From Chondromyces crocatus (lineage in GTDB: Bacteria > Myxococcota_A > Polyangia > Polyangiales > Polyangiaceae), in assembly GCF_001189295.1 (NCBI RefSeq), contig NZ_CP012159.1, forward strand, positions 10,559,856 to 10,623,855: a DNA stretch of 64,000 nt, written 5' to 3'. The translations under genes and the position numbers were made by a program. Shown in pieces: positions 31,260 through 39,491 of the stretch (the stretch's first letter is position 1; the number at the start of each line of letters is the position of its first letter). The notes below the pieces were generated by a model. The model was not told the DNA's origin, searched no databases, and was given only the letters and a program-made list of their open reading frames with translations.

Positions 31260-31317
31260 GCTGCTGAGACCTCTCCTGTCGTGTCTGCCCCGTGTAACGG
31301 CTGACGAAGGCCGGAAG

Positions 31318-31746
31318 TCAGGGCGTCTCGTCGGCGTCCGATCCCGGCACCGCGGGACGAACGCGGACACTCTTGTACCGCGCGAGGGAGACGAGGCCGG
31401 CTGGCGCGCCGCGCGGCTTCGAGACGTCGGCCGCCCTGCACACGTGGACCTCCACCTTCGCTGCGGCGCGGGCTTTCGAGTACCAGGCCGCCGCTGCCGC
31501 TGCGATCTCGACGACCGCGCGAGGCACCTCACCCCGCTCGGGGTTGCGGACGACGACATGGCTCCCCGGGGTGCCTCCCGCCACGTGGAGCCAGAGATCC
31601 TGGGGCTCTGCCACGTCGAAGGTGAGATGATCGTTGTCCTCGTCGCCGCGGCCGATGAGGATCTCGAAGCCCTCCACGTTCACGGTGCGGTAAGGTCGTC
31701 CCTTGCTGCCCACCGCGGCAGCATGCGGCGCGACGAAAAGGAACAC
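31318..31746 (-). CDS. Stand-alone NFACT-R (DUF814) domain protein
   Basis: A domain of about 125 residues from PYRTVNVEGFEILIGRG through DLWLHVAGGTPGSHVVVRN to LARYKSVRVRP, matching the NFACT-R module of Rqc2/NEMF/FbpA-type proteins that bind tRNA and stalled large ribosomal subunits. Here the NFACT-N and coiled-coil parts are absent, so it cannot be a full RqcH; it may be an RNA-binding accessory. Start uncertain: GTG at 31746 or 31713; the open frame runs further upstream without similarity. It is divergent from the YcaQ-like gene. Confidence 0.72.
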   Translation of the reverse strand: MFLFVAPHAAAVGSKGRPYRTVNVEGFEILIGRGDEDNDHLTFDVAEPQDLWLHVAGGTPGSHVVVRNPERGEVPRAVVEIAAAAAAWYSKARAAAKVEVHVCRAADVSKPRGAPAGLVSLARYKSVRVRPAVPGSDADETP

Positions 31747-31868
31747 AAGCCGCTGTCGCCAGCTCGACCGGCGGCTCACTCGCCCCAGACCAGCACGGCA
31801 CGCCCGCGTTGCGCCGCAGCTCACGGACGCAGGCCCCACCCCAGCGCGACCACCGCTAGGATACCGTC

Positions 31869-33086
31869 GTGCGCGCCTCCCCACCGGAACGTCTCTCTCT
31901 CGCCGCGGCCCGACGCATCGCCCTGCATGCCCAAGGCTTCGCCGACCCGCGCCCCACCGGCCGCGTCGATCGCCGCCACGTCCGCCGCGTCGTGGAGCGC
32001 CTGGGCGTCATCCAGCTCGACTCCGTCAACGTGCTGACGCGCTCTCACTTCCTGCCCTTCTTCTCTCGCCTCGGCCCGTACCCGAGCCACGCCATCGCCG
32101 AGCTCGCCGAGGACCGCCGCGAGCTCTTCGAGTACTGGGCCCACGAAGCGTCGCTGCTGCCGGTCGACCTGTACCCCTTGTTCCGCTGGCGCATGGAGCG
32201 CGCTGGCCAGGAAGCCTGGGGGCGAATGAAGACCCTCGGGCGCGAGCGCCCCGACTTCGTCCGCGCCGTGCTCGACGAGGTCACCACCCGCGGCCCCCTC
32301 CCCGCGAGCGAACTCTCCGACGCAGGCCACCGACCGAAGGCCGGCATGTGGAGCTGGAGCGACGGCAAGACCGCGCTCGAGTGGCTGTTCTGGAGCGGCC
32401 AGATCACCGCTGCCGGCCGCAGGCCGAGCTTCGAGCGGCTCTACGACCTCCCCGAACGCGTCCTGCCTCCTCTCGTGCTCACCACCCCGGTTCCCGACCC
32501 CCACGCGGCCCAGCGCAGCCTGCTCCTGCGCGCCGCGCGTGCCCTCGGCGTGGCGACCGCACGCGACCTCGCCGACTACTTTCGCATCCGACCGCCCGAG
32601 GCCCGCCCCCGCCTTGCCGAACTCGTCGAGCTGGGCTCCCTCCACGAGGTCGACGTCGAAGGCTTCGGCGAGACCGCATACCTTCACCCCGAGGCGCGCG
32701 CCCCACGGCGGGTCGAGGCCAGCGCGCTGCTCTCGCCCTTCGACTCGCTCGTCTGGGAGCGCAACCGCACCGAGCGCCTCTTCGGCATGCGCCTCCGCCT
32801 GGAGATCTACACGCCCGCCGAGAAGCGCGTCCACGGCTACTACGTCCTGCCGTTCCTGCTCGGTGAAACCCTGGTGGCGCGCGTCGATCTCAAAGCGGAC
32901 CGCACCGCGTCGACCCTCCGCGTTCAGGGCGCGTTCGCCGAGGCTGGCCACGCACGCCCGGAGGTCGCCGCCGCCCTCGCCCGCGAGCTGCGCGCCATGG
33001 CCGACTGGCTGACGCTCGAACGGATCATCATCGCCTCGCGCGGAGATCTCGCCCGACTCCTCGCCCGCTCCGTACGCTCTGTCTGA
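31869..33086 (+). CDS. YcaQ/AlkX-like winged-helix DNA glycosylase
   Basis: A 405-residue protein of the HTH_42 (formerly DUF1006) family. The characteristic QxD active-site motif is Q49-L-D51 in GVIQLDSVNVL, and the conserved C-terminal block LLSPFDSLVWERNR...LFG...Y is present. In characterised relatives (AlkZ, YcaQ) this fold unhooks interstrand crosslinks, and in Streptomyces it protects producers of alkylating antibiotics. It starts at GTG 31869. It sits alone, with no biosynthetic genes beside it in this window. Confidence 0.87.
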   Translation: MRASPPERLSLAAARRIALHAQGFADPRPTGRVDRRHVRRVVERLGVIQLDSVNVLTRSHFLPFFSRLGPYPSHAIAELAEDRRELFEYWAHEASLLPVDLYPLFRWRMERAGQEAWGRMKTLGRERPDFVRAVLDEVTTRGPLPASELSDAGHRPKAGMWSWSDGKTALEWLFWSGQITAAGRRPSFERLYDLPERVLPPLVLTTPVPDPHAAQRSLLLRAARALGVATARDLADYFRIRPPEARPRLAELVELGSLHEVDVEGFGETAYLHPEARAPRRVEASALLSPFDSLVWERNRTERLFGMRLRLEIYTPAEKRVHGYYVLPFLLGETLVARVDLKADRTASTLRVQGAFAEAGHARPEVAAALARELRAMADWLTLERIIIASRGDLARLLARSVRSV

Positions 33087-33204
33087 ACAACATCGCCACG
33101 GGCGTCCGCCCCCCTCTCCGCATGCATCCAGCCCCGCCTGATCCCGGCGTGAGGACCCGTCCAACCAGCTGCCAACCCCTCGCCCCCCCGGTATCCTCAT
33201 CGCC

Positions 33205-33801
33205 GTGCCCGAGCGACCCGACCTCGTCGTCCCCTTCATCGCGCAAGACCTCGCGAGCCCGACGCTCGTGTCCCCCTGCGTGGTGAGTCCTGCGGACATC
33301 TTCGCCGCCATCGAGGTGGAAGCGCGCCGCTTCGCCGAAGAACGCCACGCAGCCCAGCGCTACGGCGAGCACCCGTACACCTTCCACCTCGAGAAGGTCC
33401 GCGCCGTTCTCACGGAGCTCGACTACCACGGCCACCTCGGCATCGCCGCCTGGCTGCACGACGTCGTCGAGGACACCACCACCACCTGCGATGAGATCGC
33501 CACGCGCTTCGGCGCCGAGGTCGCAGGCCTGGTCTGGGCCGTCACTGGCGTCGGTCCCACCAGGAAAGCCCGCAACGCCGCGATGTACGAGAAGATCCGG
33601 CGCACCCCCGACGCCGCCATCCTCAAGCTCGCCGACCGCATCGCCAACGTCGAGGCCTCCCGCACCCGCCCCGACAAGCGCCGCATGTACCGCGACGAGG
33701 CCCCCGACTTCGAGCGCGCGCTCGTGGGCCTGGGCGACCCGCGCCAGTGGACCCGCCTGCGGCTCGCCCTGGAGAGCCCCACCGTGCCCACCGAGGGGTG
33801 A
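33205..33801 (+). CDS. HD-domain phosphohydrolase, ppGpp-hydrolase (Mesh1/SAH) type
   Basis: A 198-residue protein with the metal-binding H...HD...D set: His61 (YTFHLEKV), His85-Asp86 (AAWLHDVVEDT, with Glu89-Asp90 following) and Asp144 (LADRIANVEAS). This matches the hydrolase half of RelA/SpoT and stand-alone small alarmone hydrolases, without any synthetase domain. A role in clearing (p)ppGpp or a related nucleotide is likely but the substrate is unproven. It begins with GTG. The gene at 33817 starts 15 bases after its stop, so the two are probably cotranscribed. Confidence 0.8.
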   Translation: MPERPDLVVPFIAQDLASPTLVSPCVVSPADIFAAIEVEARRFAEERHAAQRYGEHPYTFHLEKVRAVLTELDYHGHLGIAAWLHDVVEDTTTTCDEIATRFGAEVAGLVWAVTGVGPTRKARNAAMYEKIRRTPDAAILKLADRIANVEASRTRPDKRRMYRDEAPDFERALVGLGDPRQWTRLRLALESPTVPTEG

Positions 33802-33816
33802 TATCGTCGCAAGCCG

Positions 33817-34695
33817 ATGACGATCCCCTCCAAGGGAAAGCGCCCCCTCGCCCCGCTCGACGCAATCATCACCAAACTGGCCGAGAACGGCCACCTGGAG
33901 ATCACCTTCGAAGACGCTCAGGCCTCCCCCGCCGAGTACGCCCTGCTCGTCGACCACATCGAGGACGCCGCCCCCCGCACCCTCACCGTCGTCTGTGACC
34001 CCACGAGCCCCGGGAGCGCCTTCAGCGACGCCTTCGCTGGACGCACCCTGCCCTCGGTCACCGCCTTCATCTTCGACACCGACTTCCAGACCCTCACCCG
34101 GCAAGGCCGAAACACCTGCGGCGACCTCGCAGACCTCCTCACCGCCTTCCCCAGCCTCGAGCGCGCCTTCGTCACCGGCCGCAACGCACTCCACGGCGTC
34201 CGTCACGAGCGCCTGCGCGCCCTCTACCTCCTCGGCGATCCCCTCCATCCCGAGACCATCGACGCGCTCGGCACCTGCACCTTCCCCGCCCTGGAAACCC
34301 TCGGCCTCTGCCTCTGCTCCGACCACGAACCAGGACCTTCCGACCTCACCGCCCGCGCCCTCCGCGCCCTCTCTGCCCCTGCCCTGCAGAGCGTCACCCT
34401 CAGCGGCCTCGACGAGACCACCCGCTTCCTCGACGCGCTCACGAGGACCCCCTTGCCCTCCTCCTGGTCGCACCTTCACCTCGACGGCACCGTCGACGAC
34501 GAAGACACCCTGCTCGACCTGCTTCGAGCACGCGCGCCCCACCTGCGCTCGCTCACCCAGCTCAGTCTGCCCCTCGGCGACTACCTCTCCCTCGACGGCA
34601 TCGACGAAGCGAAGCGCATCCTCCTCCCCCTGGAGGTGGACGACGAGAGCGACCACGGCGACACCTTCCTCCCGGCCACCTACAGCGCCTGGTGA
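33817..34695 (+). CDS. Leucine-rich-repeat-like hypothetical protein
   Basis: A 292-residue soluble protein with spaced leucine-rich segments (LRALYLLGDPL, LETLGLCLCSD, LQSVTLSGLDE, SHLHLDGTVDD, LTQLSLPLGDY) at roughly 25-45-residue intervals, like irregular LRR proteins found in myxobacterial genomes. No enzyme motif. It follows the HD hydrolase gene by 15 bases and its stop overlaps the next GTG (GTGA), so it is the middle gene of a three-gene unit. A scaffold or binding role is the most that can be said. Confidence 0.62.
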   Translation: MTIPSKGKRPLAPLDAIITKLAENGHLEITFEDAQASPAEYALLVDHIEDAAPRTLTVVCDPTSPGSAFSDAFAGRTLPSVTAFIFDTDFQTLTRQGRNTCGDLADLLTAFPSLERAFVTGRNALHGVRHERLRALYLLGDPLHPETIDALGTCTFPALETLGLCLCSDHEPGPSDLTARALRALSAPALQSVTLSGLDETTRFLDALTRTPLPSSWSHLHLDGTVDDEDTLLDLLRARAPHLRSLTQLSLPLGDYLSLDGIDEAKRILLPLEVDDESDHGDTFLPATYSAW

Positions 34696-36704
34696 AGCTG
34701 GCCCTCCTGGCTGGCCTCCTGCTGGCCCTCCTCCCCCGCCCTGCCCACGCCGACGCCCCCTCCTGCGCCGCCTCCGTGCACGGTTGGATCGCGCGCGCAG
34801 GCACCGAGATCGGCACCCCGGCCACCGCCGTCGCCTGCCACGGCGAACGCGTCCGCCTCCGCCTCACCCCCGAAGGCGCCCCGCCCCTCGACATCGATCT
34901 CGCCCCCCACGCTGCTCGCGCCTTCCGCACCGTCGGCCCCTGGGGCCTCTCCCCCCTCCTCGAAGTCAGCGACTTCAAGACCGTCCCCGAGCCCCAGCAG
35001 CGCGCCTTCGACGCCCTCTGCACCTGGATCGCCCAGCACCCCGACGACCTCTCCACCGGCGCCCAGGCCACCCCTGCCGTCCTCCGCACCACCCTCCCCC
35101 CGGCCAGCGCACGCCCCTGGCGCGCCCCCTGGGCCCTCCTCGCCGCCCTCCTGGCCCTCCTCGCCCTCGCCGCCTCCCCTCACCTCACCGCCCCGCCCCT
35201 CGCCTCACCGCGCCTCTCCCCGGCCCGCCCCGCCCCCACGCGCCCCTTGCTCGCCCTCTTCGCCCTGGCGCTCACCTTCCGCCTCGCCCTCGGCCTCTGG
35301 GGCCCCCTTCACGTCAACGGCCAGGGCGGCCTCTGGATCCTCGCCGCCACCCTCGACCCCACCGAGCTCGAACACTACGGCCCGGGCTACGCCGAACTCT
35401 TCTCCCTCATCCCGGCCTTCGGCCTCGCCGGCGACCGCGCCCTCTTCGCCCTCAACGCCACCCTCGGCGCCCTCGCCCCGCCCCTCCTCGCCCTCCTCGG
35501 CCTCCGCCTCGGCCTCACGCGCCCGCGAGCCCTCCTCGCTGGCGCCCTCCTCGCCATCGACCCCATCTCCACGCTCATCGGCGCCACCGAATCCTATTTC
35601 CCCCCCATCCTCACCGGCACCCTCCTCGGCGCTTGGGCCTGGCTCTCCACCGCGCACGCCCTCGAACGCCACCGCCACCGCGAAGCCTTCCTCCGCGCCC
35701 TCGTCGGCGCGGGCACCGCCATCACCCTCGTCCGCCTCCACCCTGGCGCCTGGCTCCCCGCGGCCCTGAGCATGCTCTGGCTCCTCCCGGGCCTCTCCTT
35801 CCAGCGCCCCGTGCGACGCCTCGCGCTCGCCGCCGCCCTCGCCACCACCGTCGCCCTGCTCATCGCCCTCACCAGCGGCCGCCTTCTTCTCGCCACCCTC
35901 GAAGCCATCCGCGCCGGCGAACTCGCCCGCGTGAACCTTCACCCCGCCACCCTCGTGCGCGCCCTTCCCGCGCCCGCGTGGCTCCTCTTGCCCCTCCTCC
36001 CCCTCCTGCTCCGACCGCGCGCCCTCGCCCCCTTCGTCGTCCTCTACGGCGCCGCCGACCTGCTCCTTCGCCCCATCTACACCCAGAGCGACCTCTGGCA
36101 GCGCAGCTTCGACCGCGTCTACCTCTGGCCCCTCGTCCTCGGCCTCTTCGCCCTGCGCCCCCTCCCCGTGCGCACCCTGCGCGCCTGGGCCCTCCCCGCG
36201 CTCCTCGCCACGGCCCTCGCCGCCGCCTGCACCCTGCACCTCCGCAGCGACCCCACCACCGACGCGCAGGAGTACCACTGGACCCGCGACGTCCTCGCCC
36301 GCACCCCACCCGACTGCCGCGTGCTCTACATCGGCTTCGCTGGCCGCCGAAACGCCTTCCTCCCCACCTTCGCCGCGCCGAACCGCGCCCCTGGAGCTGC
36401 CATCCGCCTCGACACCCGCAGACCCCAGTCCCTCCGCGACATCCTCGGTGAACCCCTCGGCTGCGTGCGCTACGTACGCGTCGCCATGTGCGGCAGCACC
36501 GAAGCCGCCCCGGGCTGCACCGCCATCGAACGCCAGCTCCAGCTACGACCGCTCGACCACAGCGACCACCGCGGCGTCGAGAGCTACCGCGGCTTCGACT
36601 TCGGCCCCCGTCCCCAAACCGCCCTCTTCGAGGTCACCGGCCTCCAGCCCTCCCTCGAAGACCAGCCCCCCGCAACCCCCCGCACAGACGCCCTTGCCGA
36701 GTGA
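34692..36704 (+). CDS. Large polytopic membrane protein, possibly GT-C-like glycosyltransferase
   Basis: A 670-residue protein beginning with a signal peptide (LALLAGLLLALLPRPAHA), a periplasmic region of about 130 residues with three cysteines, then about ten hydrophobic segments from about 140 to 530, and a C-terminal soluble part with DCRVLYIGF and more cysteines. The loop after the second membrane segment (HVNGQGGLW, EHYGPGYAELF) and the segment arrangement recall GT-C/GT39-type glycosyltransferases, but no convincing acidic catalytic motif is visible, so that stays a suggestion. GTG start overlapping the upstream stop. Confidence 0.65.
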   Translation: MKLALLAGLLLALLPRPAHADAPSCAASVHGWIARAGTEIGTPATAVACHGERVRLRLTPEGAPPLDIDLAPHAARAFRTVGPWGLSPLLEVSDFKTVPEPQQRAFDALCTWIAQHPDDLSTGAQATPAVLRTTLPPASARPWRAPWALLAALLALLALAASPHLTAPPLASPRLSPARPAPTRPLLALFALALTFRLALGLWGPLHVNGQGGLWILAATLDPTELEHYGPGYAELFSLIPAFGLAGDRALFALNATLGALAPPLLALLGLRLGLTRPRALLAGALLAIDPISTLIGATESYFPPILTGTLLGAWAWLSTAHALERHRHREAFLRALVGAGTAITLVRLHPGAWLPAALSMLWLLPGLSFQRPVRRLALAAALATTVALLIALTSGRLLLATLEAIRAGELARVNLHPATLVRALPAPAWLLLPLLPLLLRPRALAPFVVLYGAADLLLRPIYTQSDLWQRSFDRVYLWPLVLGLFALRPLPVRTLRAWALPALLATALAAACTLHLRSDPTTDAQEYHWTRDVLARTPPDCRVLYIGFAGRRNAFLPTFAAPNRAPGAAIRLDTRRPQSLRDILGEPLGCVRYVRVAMCGSTEAAPGCTAIERQLQLRPLDHSDHRGVESYRGFDFGPRPQTALFEVTGLQPSLEDQPPATPRTDALAE

Positions 36705-36836
36705 CCCTCCGTCCCGCTACGCCGCGTGCCCCCCCGTCCCCCCACCGTGTGACTCGATCTGCACCGCCTGACCTCCGTCGCGCTGCACCGTGGTCGACGT
36801 CCCACGAACGCCTCTGGACGAGCGCTCCCCCGACGC

Positions 36837-37718
36837 TCAGCGCGACCCGCTGGAAGGCAGCGCCTTCCGCAGCAGCTCGAACACGTCCTGCCGCATCTCC
36901 TGGCTGATCGAGTGGCCCACCCCTGGATAGCCCTTCAGCTCCACCTTGATCCCCCGGGCCGCGAGCGCCGCGACCGCCTCGCGCGTCGGCCCGATCGGCA
37001 CCCGCGCGTCGTCCTCCCCGTGCAGCGCCACGATCGGCGGCACCCCCTTCGCATCGGCGCTCGCGGCGAGGATCGCGGGAGGCACCCACCCCCCGATCGG
37101 AAACGCCGCAGCCACCAGGTCCGGATGCCGCAGCGCCAGCGCGAACGACAGCGCTCCGCCTTGCGAGAACCCCGTCACCACCGGCTTCCCCACCGTCGGC
37201 CTCGTCGTCTCGAGGTGCCGCAGCGTGGACGCCAGCGCATCCGCGGCCTCCAGGATCCCTTGTGCCGTCTCGTCCGTCGCGAGCCCCGACTGCAGCGCGA
37301 ACCACGAGAACCCATCGCCCAGTGGTGACAGCCCACGCGGCACGATGACGCGCGCAGGCCGATCGAAGCCCGCGAGCGCTCCCGCGAACGTCTCCGGCCG
37401 GTCACCTCGCCCGTGAATCGCCACCAGCATCGGCAACGGCGCGCTCGCCTCCGCGCCCCCGGTCACCACCTCCAGGTACTCGACCCTCCGGGGAGCCGCC
37501 GACGCCGCGGGCGCCGCTGACGCCCCTGCCGACGACGGCGCCGCTGCCGACGACCCCACCGACGCCACGCCCGAAGGCGCCTCCCGAGGAGCGCTCGCCC
37601 CCTCCTGCCGAGACCCGGCATCGCAACCGAGACCGACCAGCACCCCCACGATCACTGGAAGCAGGGAAGCCAGCCTCCCTCGCCCTCCAGCCCGACGCAC
37701 CCTCGACACACCCTTCAT
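36837..37718 (-). CDS. Alpha/beta hydrolase (phospholipase/carboxylesterase family), lipoprotein
   Basis: A 293-residue lipoprotein (Cys32 after LVGLG) with an Ala/Ser-rich linker to about 76 and an alpha/beta-hydrolase domain. Seen: AIHGRGDRPE oxyanion region (101-110), nucleophile Ser185 in GFSQGG, acid in ALHGEDDARVP (236-237) and His269 in GVGHS, the order of the carboxylesterase/phospholipase type 2 group. It would act on esters in the periplasm. The start at 37718 is chosen because it gives the signal peptide; the open frame extends 48 codons upstream. Convergent with the membrane-protein gene. Confidence 0.8.
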   Translation of the reverse strand: MKGVSRVRRAGGRGRLASLLPVIVGVLVGLGCDAGSRQEGASAPREAPSGVASVGSSAAAPSSAGASAAPAASAAPRRVEYLEVVTGGAEASAPLPMLVAIHGRGDRPETFAGALAGFDRPARVIVPRGLSPLGDGFSWFALQSGLATDETAQGILEAADALASTLRHLETTRPTVGKPVVTGFSQGGALSFALALRHPDLVAAAFPIGGWVPPAILAASADAKGVPPIVALHGEDDARVPIGPTREAVAALAARGIKVELKGYPGVGHSISQEMRQDVFELLRKALPSSGSR

Positions 37719-37764
37719 CCGGGGAGGATGCCCTCCGCGTGCCCCCTCGGCCAGCCCTGTGCGC

Positions 37765-38199
37765 TCACCCCTCCGCGCCCACCTTGACCGACCGCCCCCG
37801 CTTTCGCTCCGCCGTGTGCCGCTTGTTGGAGAGCCTCGCCTCCACCGCACCCCGCGGAACACGCGCCTTCTTGCGCCGCACCGGCTCCACCATCGCCGCG
37901 CGCACCATCGCCCGCACCTTGTCGAAGGCGTCCTCCAGGTTGCGAGGCTGATCGCGCGTTTTCTGGCTCGTCACCTGCAGAAGCCCCTCGGCATCCAGCC
38001 GCCCCTCGGCCGCCACGCGCAGCCGCGCTCGTGCGCTTTCCGTGAGCCCCACGACGGCCTCCAGATCCACCCGCAGGTCGACCTTCGAGGACACCTTGTT
38101 GACGTTCTGGCCCCCGGGTCCCGACGCGCGCACTGCCGTCATGCGCCACGCAGTCGGAGGGATGAATACATGCTCGGAGATCTCGATGGGGCCAGTCAT
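37765..38199 (-). CDS. arfB: ArfB/YaeJ-like peptidyl-tRNA hydrolase (ribosome rescue)
   Basis: A 144-residue release-factor-like protein: the domain with the catalytic GGQ (29-31 in GPGGQNVNK) followed by a short Lys/Arg-rich C-terminal tail (VRRKKARVPR, SNKRHTAERKRGRS) that in ArfB threads into the empty mRNA channel of stalled ribosomes. There is no codon-recognition domain, so it is not RF1 or RF2. It frees ribosomes stuck on truncated mRNA. The ATG at 38199 gives the standard N-terminus. Confidence 0.9.
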   Translation of the reverse strand: MTGPIEISEHVFIPPTAWRMTAVRASGPGGQNVNKVSSKVDLRVDLEAVVGLTESARARLRVAAEGRLDAEGLLQVTSQKTRDQPRNLEDAFDKVRAMVRAAMVEPVRRKKARVPRGAVEARLSNKRHTAERKRGRSVKVGAEG

Positions 38200-38781
38200 G
38201 GGATTCGCTCGACGGTTCTCGATGTGAAGGAAGAAAGTACCGCCGCAATGGTCCGATGACGGGCAAACGCGACGACACTCTTCTCTAGAGCATGGCGCTC
38301 GCGCCGTCGAGCCACGGAAAGCCACGGGCGCCCCGAGCGGAAGCCGTTCTCCCCCTCATCACCCCCTCTTTCCGTCATCACCCCTCAGTACGTTGCACCA
38401 CGCCCCTTCGGCACGCTGGCTCACACCTGCCAGGCCTTCACGGAAGTCGTTGAAAAAGTGAAGGAATGAGGTCGATGACGGTCGGAGCGCGACCGCGCGT
38501 GTGCTCCGCCGTGCGCTGTTCACGACGTGCGCAGGGGGCGGATGTGTTCTGTCACCGCGAGAGACGACCTCATCTCCACGAAACCAGGCGAAATCCAGCG
38601 CGACCCCCTGTCTTCCCTTCTCGTGGGAATCCAGCCCCTCCAGATGGCCTCCCAGATCAGGCCGCAACGGATCGACCGTGCAGCCCAGGGCGTTCGCGTG
38701 TCGGCACGGCAATAGCAATACGAAGAAATCACTGCCGATTGACGCATCAATCACGATGCGATGGCAAAGAGGATAGCGACA
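38200..38781. other. Gene-free stretch upstream of the first secreted paralogue
   Basis: No gene with a credible start or codon bias. The last ~100 bases are AT-richer (gcacggcaatagcaatacgaag around 38700) and probably hold the promoter and leader of the gene at 38782; no clear consensus boxes seen. Confidence 0.4.
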
Positions 38782-39246
38782 ATGAAGACCACGATGAAGA
38801 CGGCCATGTTCGCGATGGGTGCAGCAGCCATGATGATGAGCGCCCCGGCGATGGCCGGCGGGAGCTCGGGCGGGAGCTCGGGAGGGAGTTCAGGTGGGAA
38901 TTGCAGCGCATGTGATCGCGACGGCCTGATCTCGGCCCTCAACAACCTGGACGCGGAGATCTCCCAGCTCGACCTGCTCGAGAACATCAGCGACATCTAC
39001 ATCGTGGATACCGCCGACGTGCTCCGCGGCGGACTCCTCAACAACCTGATCTTCAACAACCTCCTGAACCTCAACATCCTGAAGATCAACCTGCTCCAGT
39101 CGGTCCTCAGCGATTTCACCCTGATCGATTTCGACGGGACCCTCATCGATGTCGGCGACATCCTGAGCAACAACGACGTGGATGTTTCCGATGTGGTGGC
39201 CGTCGACGTGCAAGACGACGATTCCGTCATCATCTGGCACAAGTGA
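38782..39246 (+). CDS. Secreted small protein, paralogue 1 of an unrecognised three-member family
   Basis: A 154-residue exported protein: signal peptide rich in Met/Ala ending at APAMAG, a (GGSS)n spacer, CxxC (NCSAC), then a core of alternating hydrophobic and acidic/Asn residues (LLNNLIFNNLLNLNILK). The block LQSVLSD and the ending V.DILSNN.V.VSDVVAVDV align with the products at 41761 and 42579. The ATG at 38782 has agagga nine bases ahead, which is better than the ATG at 38761. The core looks like a beta-rich or solenoid structural protein rather than an enzyme. I know no family for it. A strong hairpin follows its stop. Confidence 0.68.
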   Translation: MKTTMKTAMFAMGAAAMMMSAPAMAGGSSGGSSGGSSGGNCSACDRDGLISALNNLDAEISQLDLLENISDIYIVDTADVLRGGLLNNLIFNNLLNLNILKINLLQSVLSDFTLIDFDGTLIDVGDILSNNDVDVSDVVAVDVQDDDSVIIWHK

Positions 39247-39285
39247 CGGTGACGCGGGACGATTGAACCCGCAATGAGCATGGCC

Positions 39286-39315
39286 CGGGCCCTCGCCTCC
39301 TCGGCGACGGGCCCG
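39286..39315 (+). terminator. Strong terminator-like hairpin after paralogue 1
   Basis: cgggccc-tcgcc, loop tcctc, ggcga-c-gggcccg: a 12-bp stem with one bulged base, 40 bases after the stop at 39246. Confidence 0.55.
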
Positions 39316-39491
39316 CACGCGTCCGGTATCGCCCGTGTCGCCAGCATCGGCACGTCGATGCCGTCGTCGAGGTCGACCCCCGTGGTCGCTGCGAGGGAAG
39401 GCTGCACGCGATCACGGTGCCCCGCGGGCACTTCTCAGCGGTGCGCACCTGTGGTGGGATCCGGGTCGCTCAGGGGGCCTGTTCCAGCACG

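Noticed and set aside
33995-36451. A long second-frame plus-strand open frame rich in Pro/Arg/Ser across the LRR-like and membrane-protein genes
   Set aside because: Third-frame shadow of C-rich codons; crosses real gene boundaries and has no recognisable segment.
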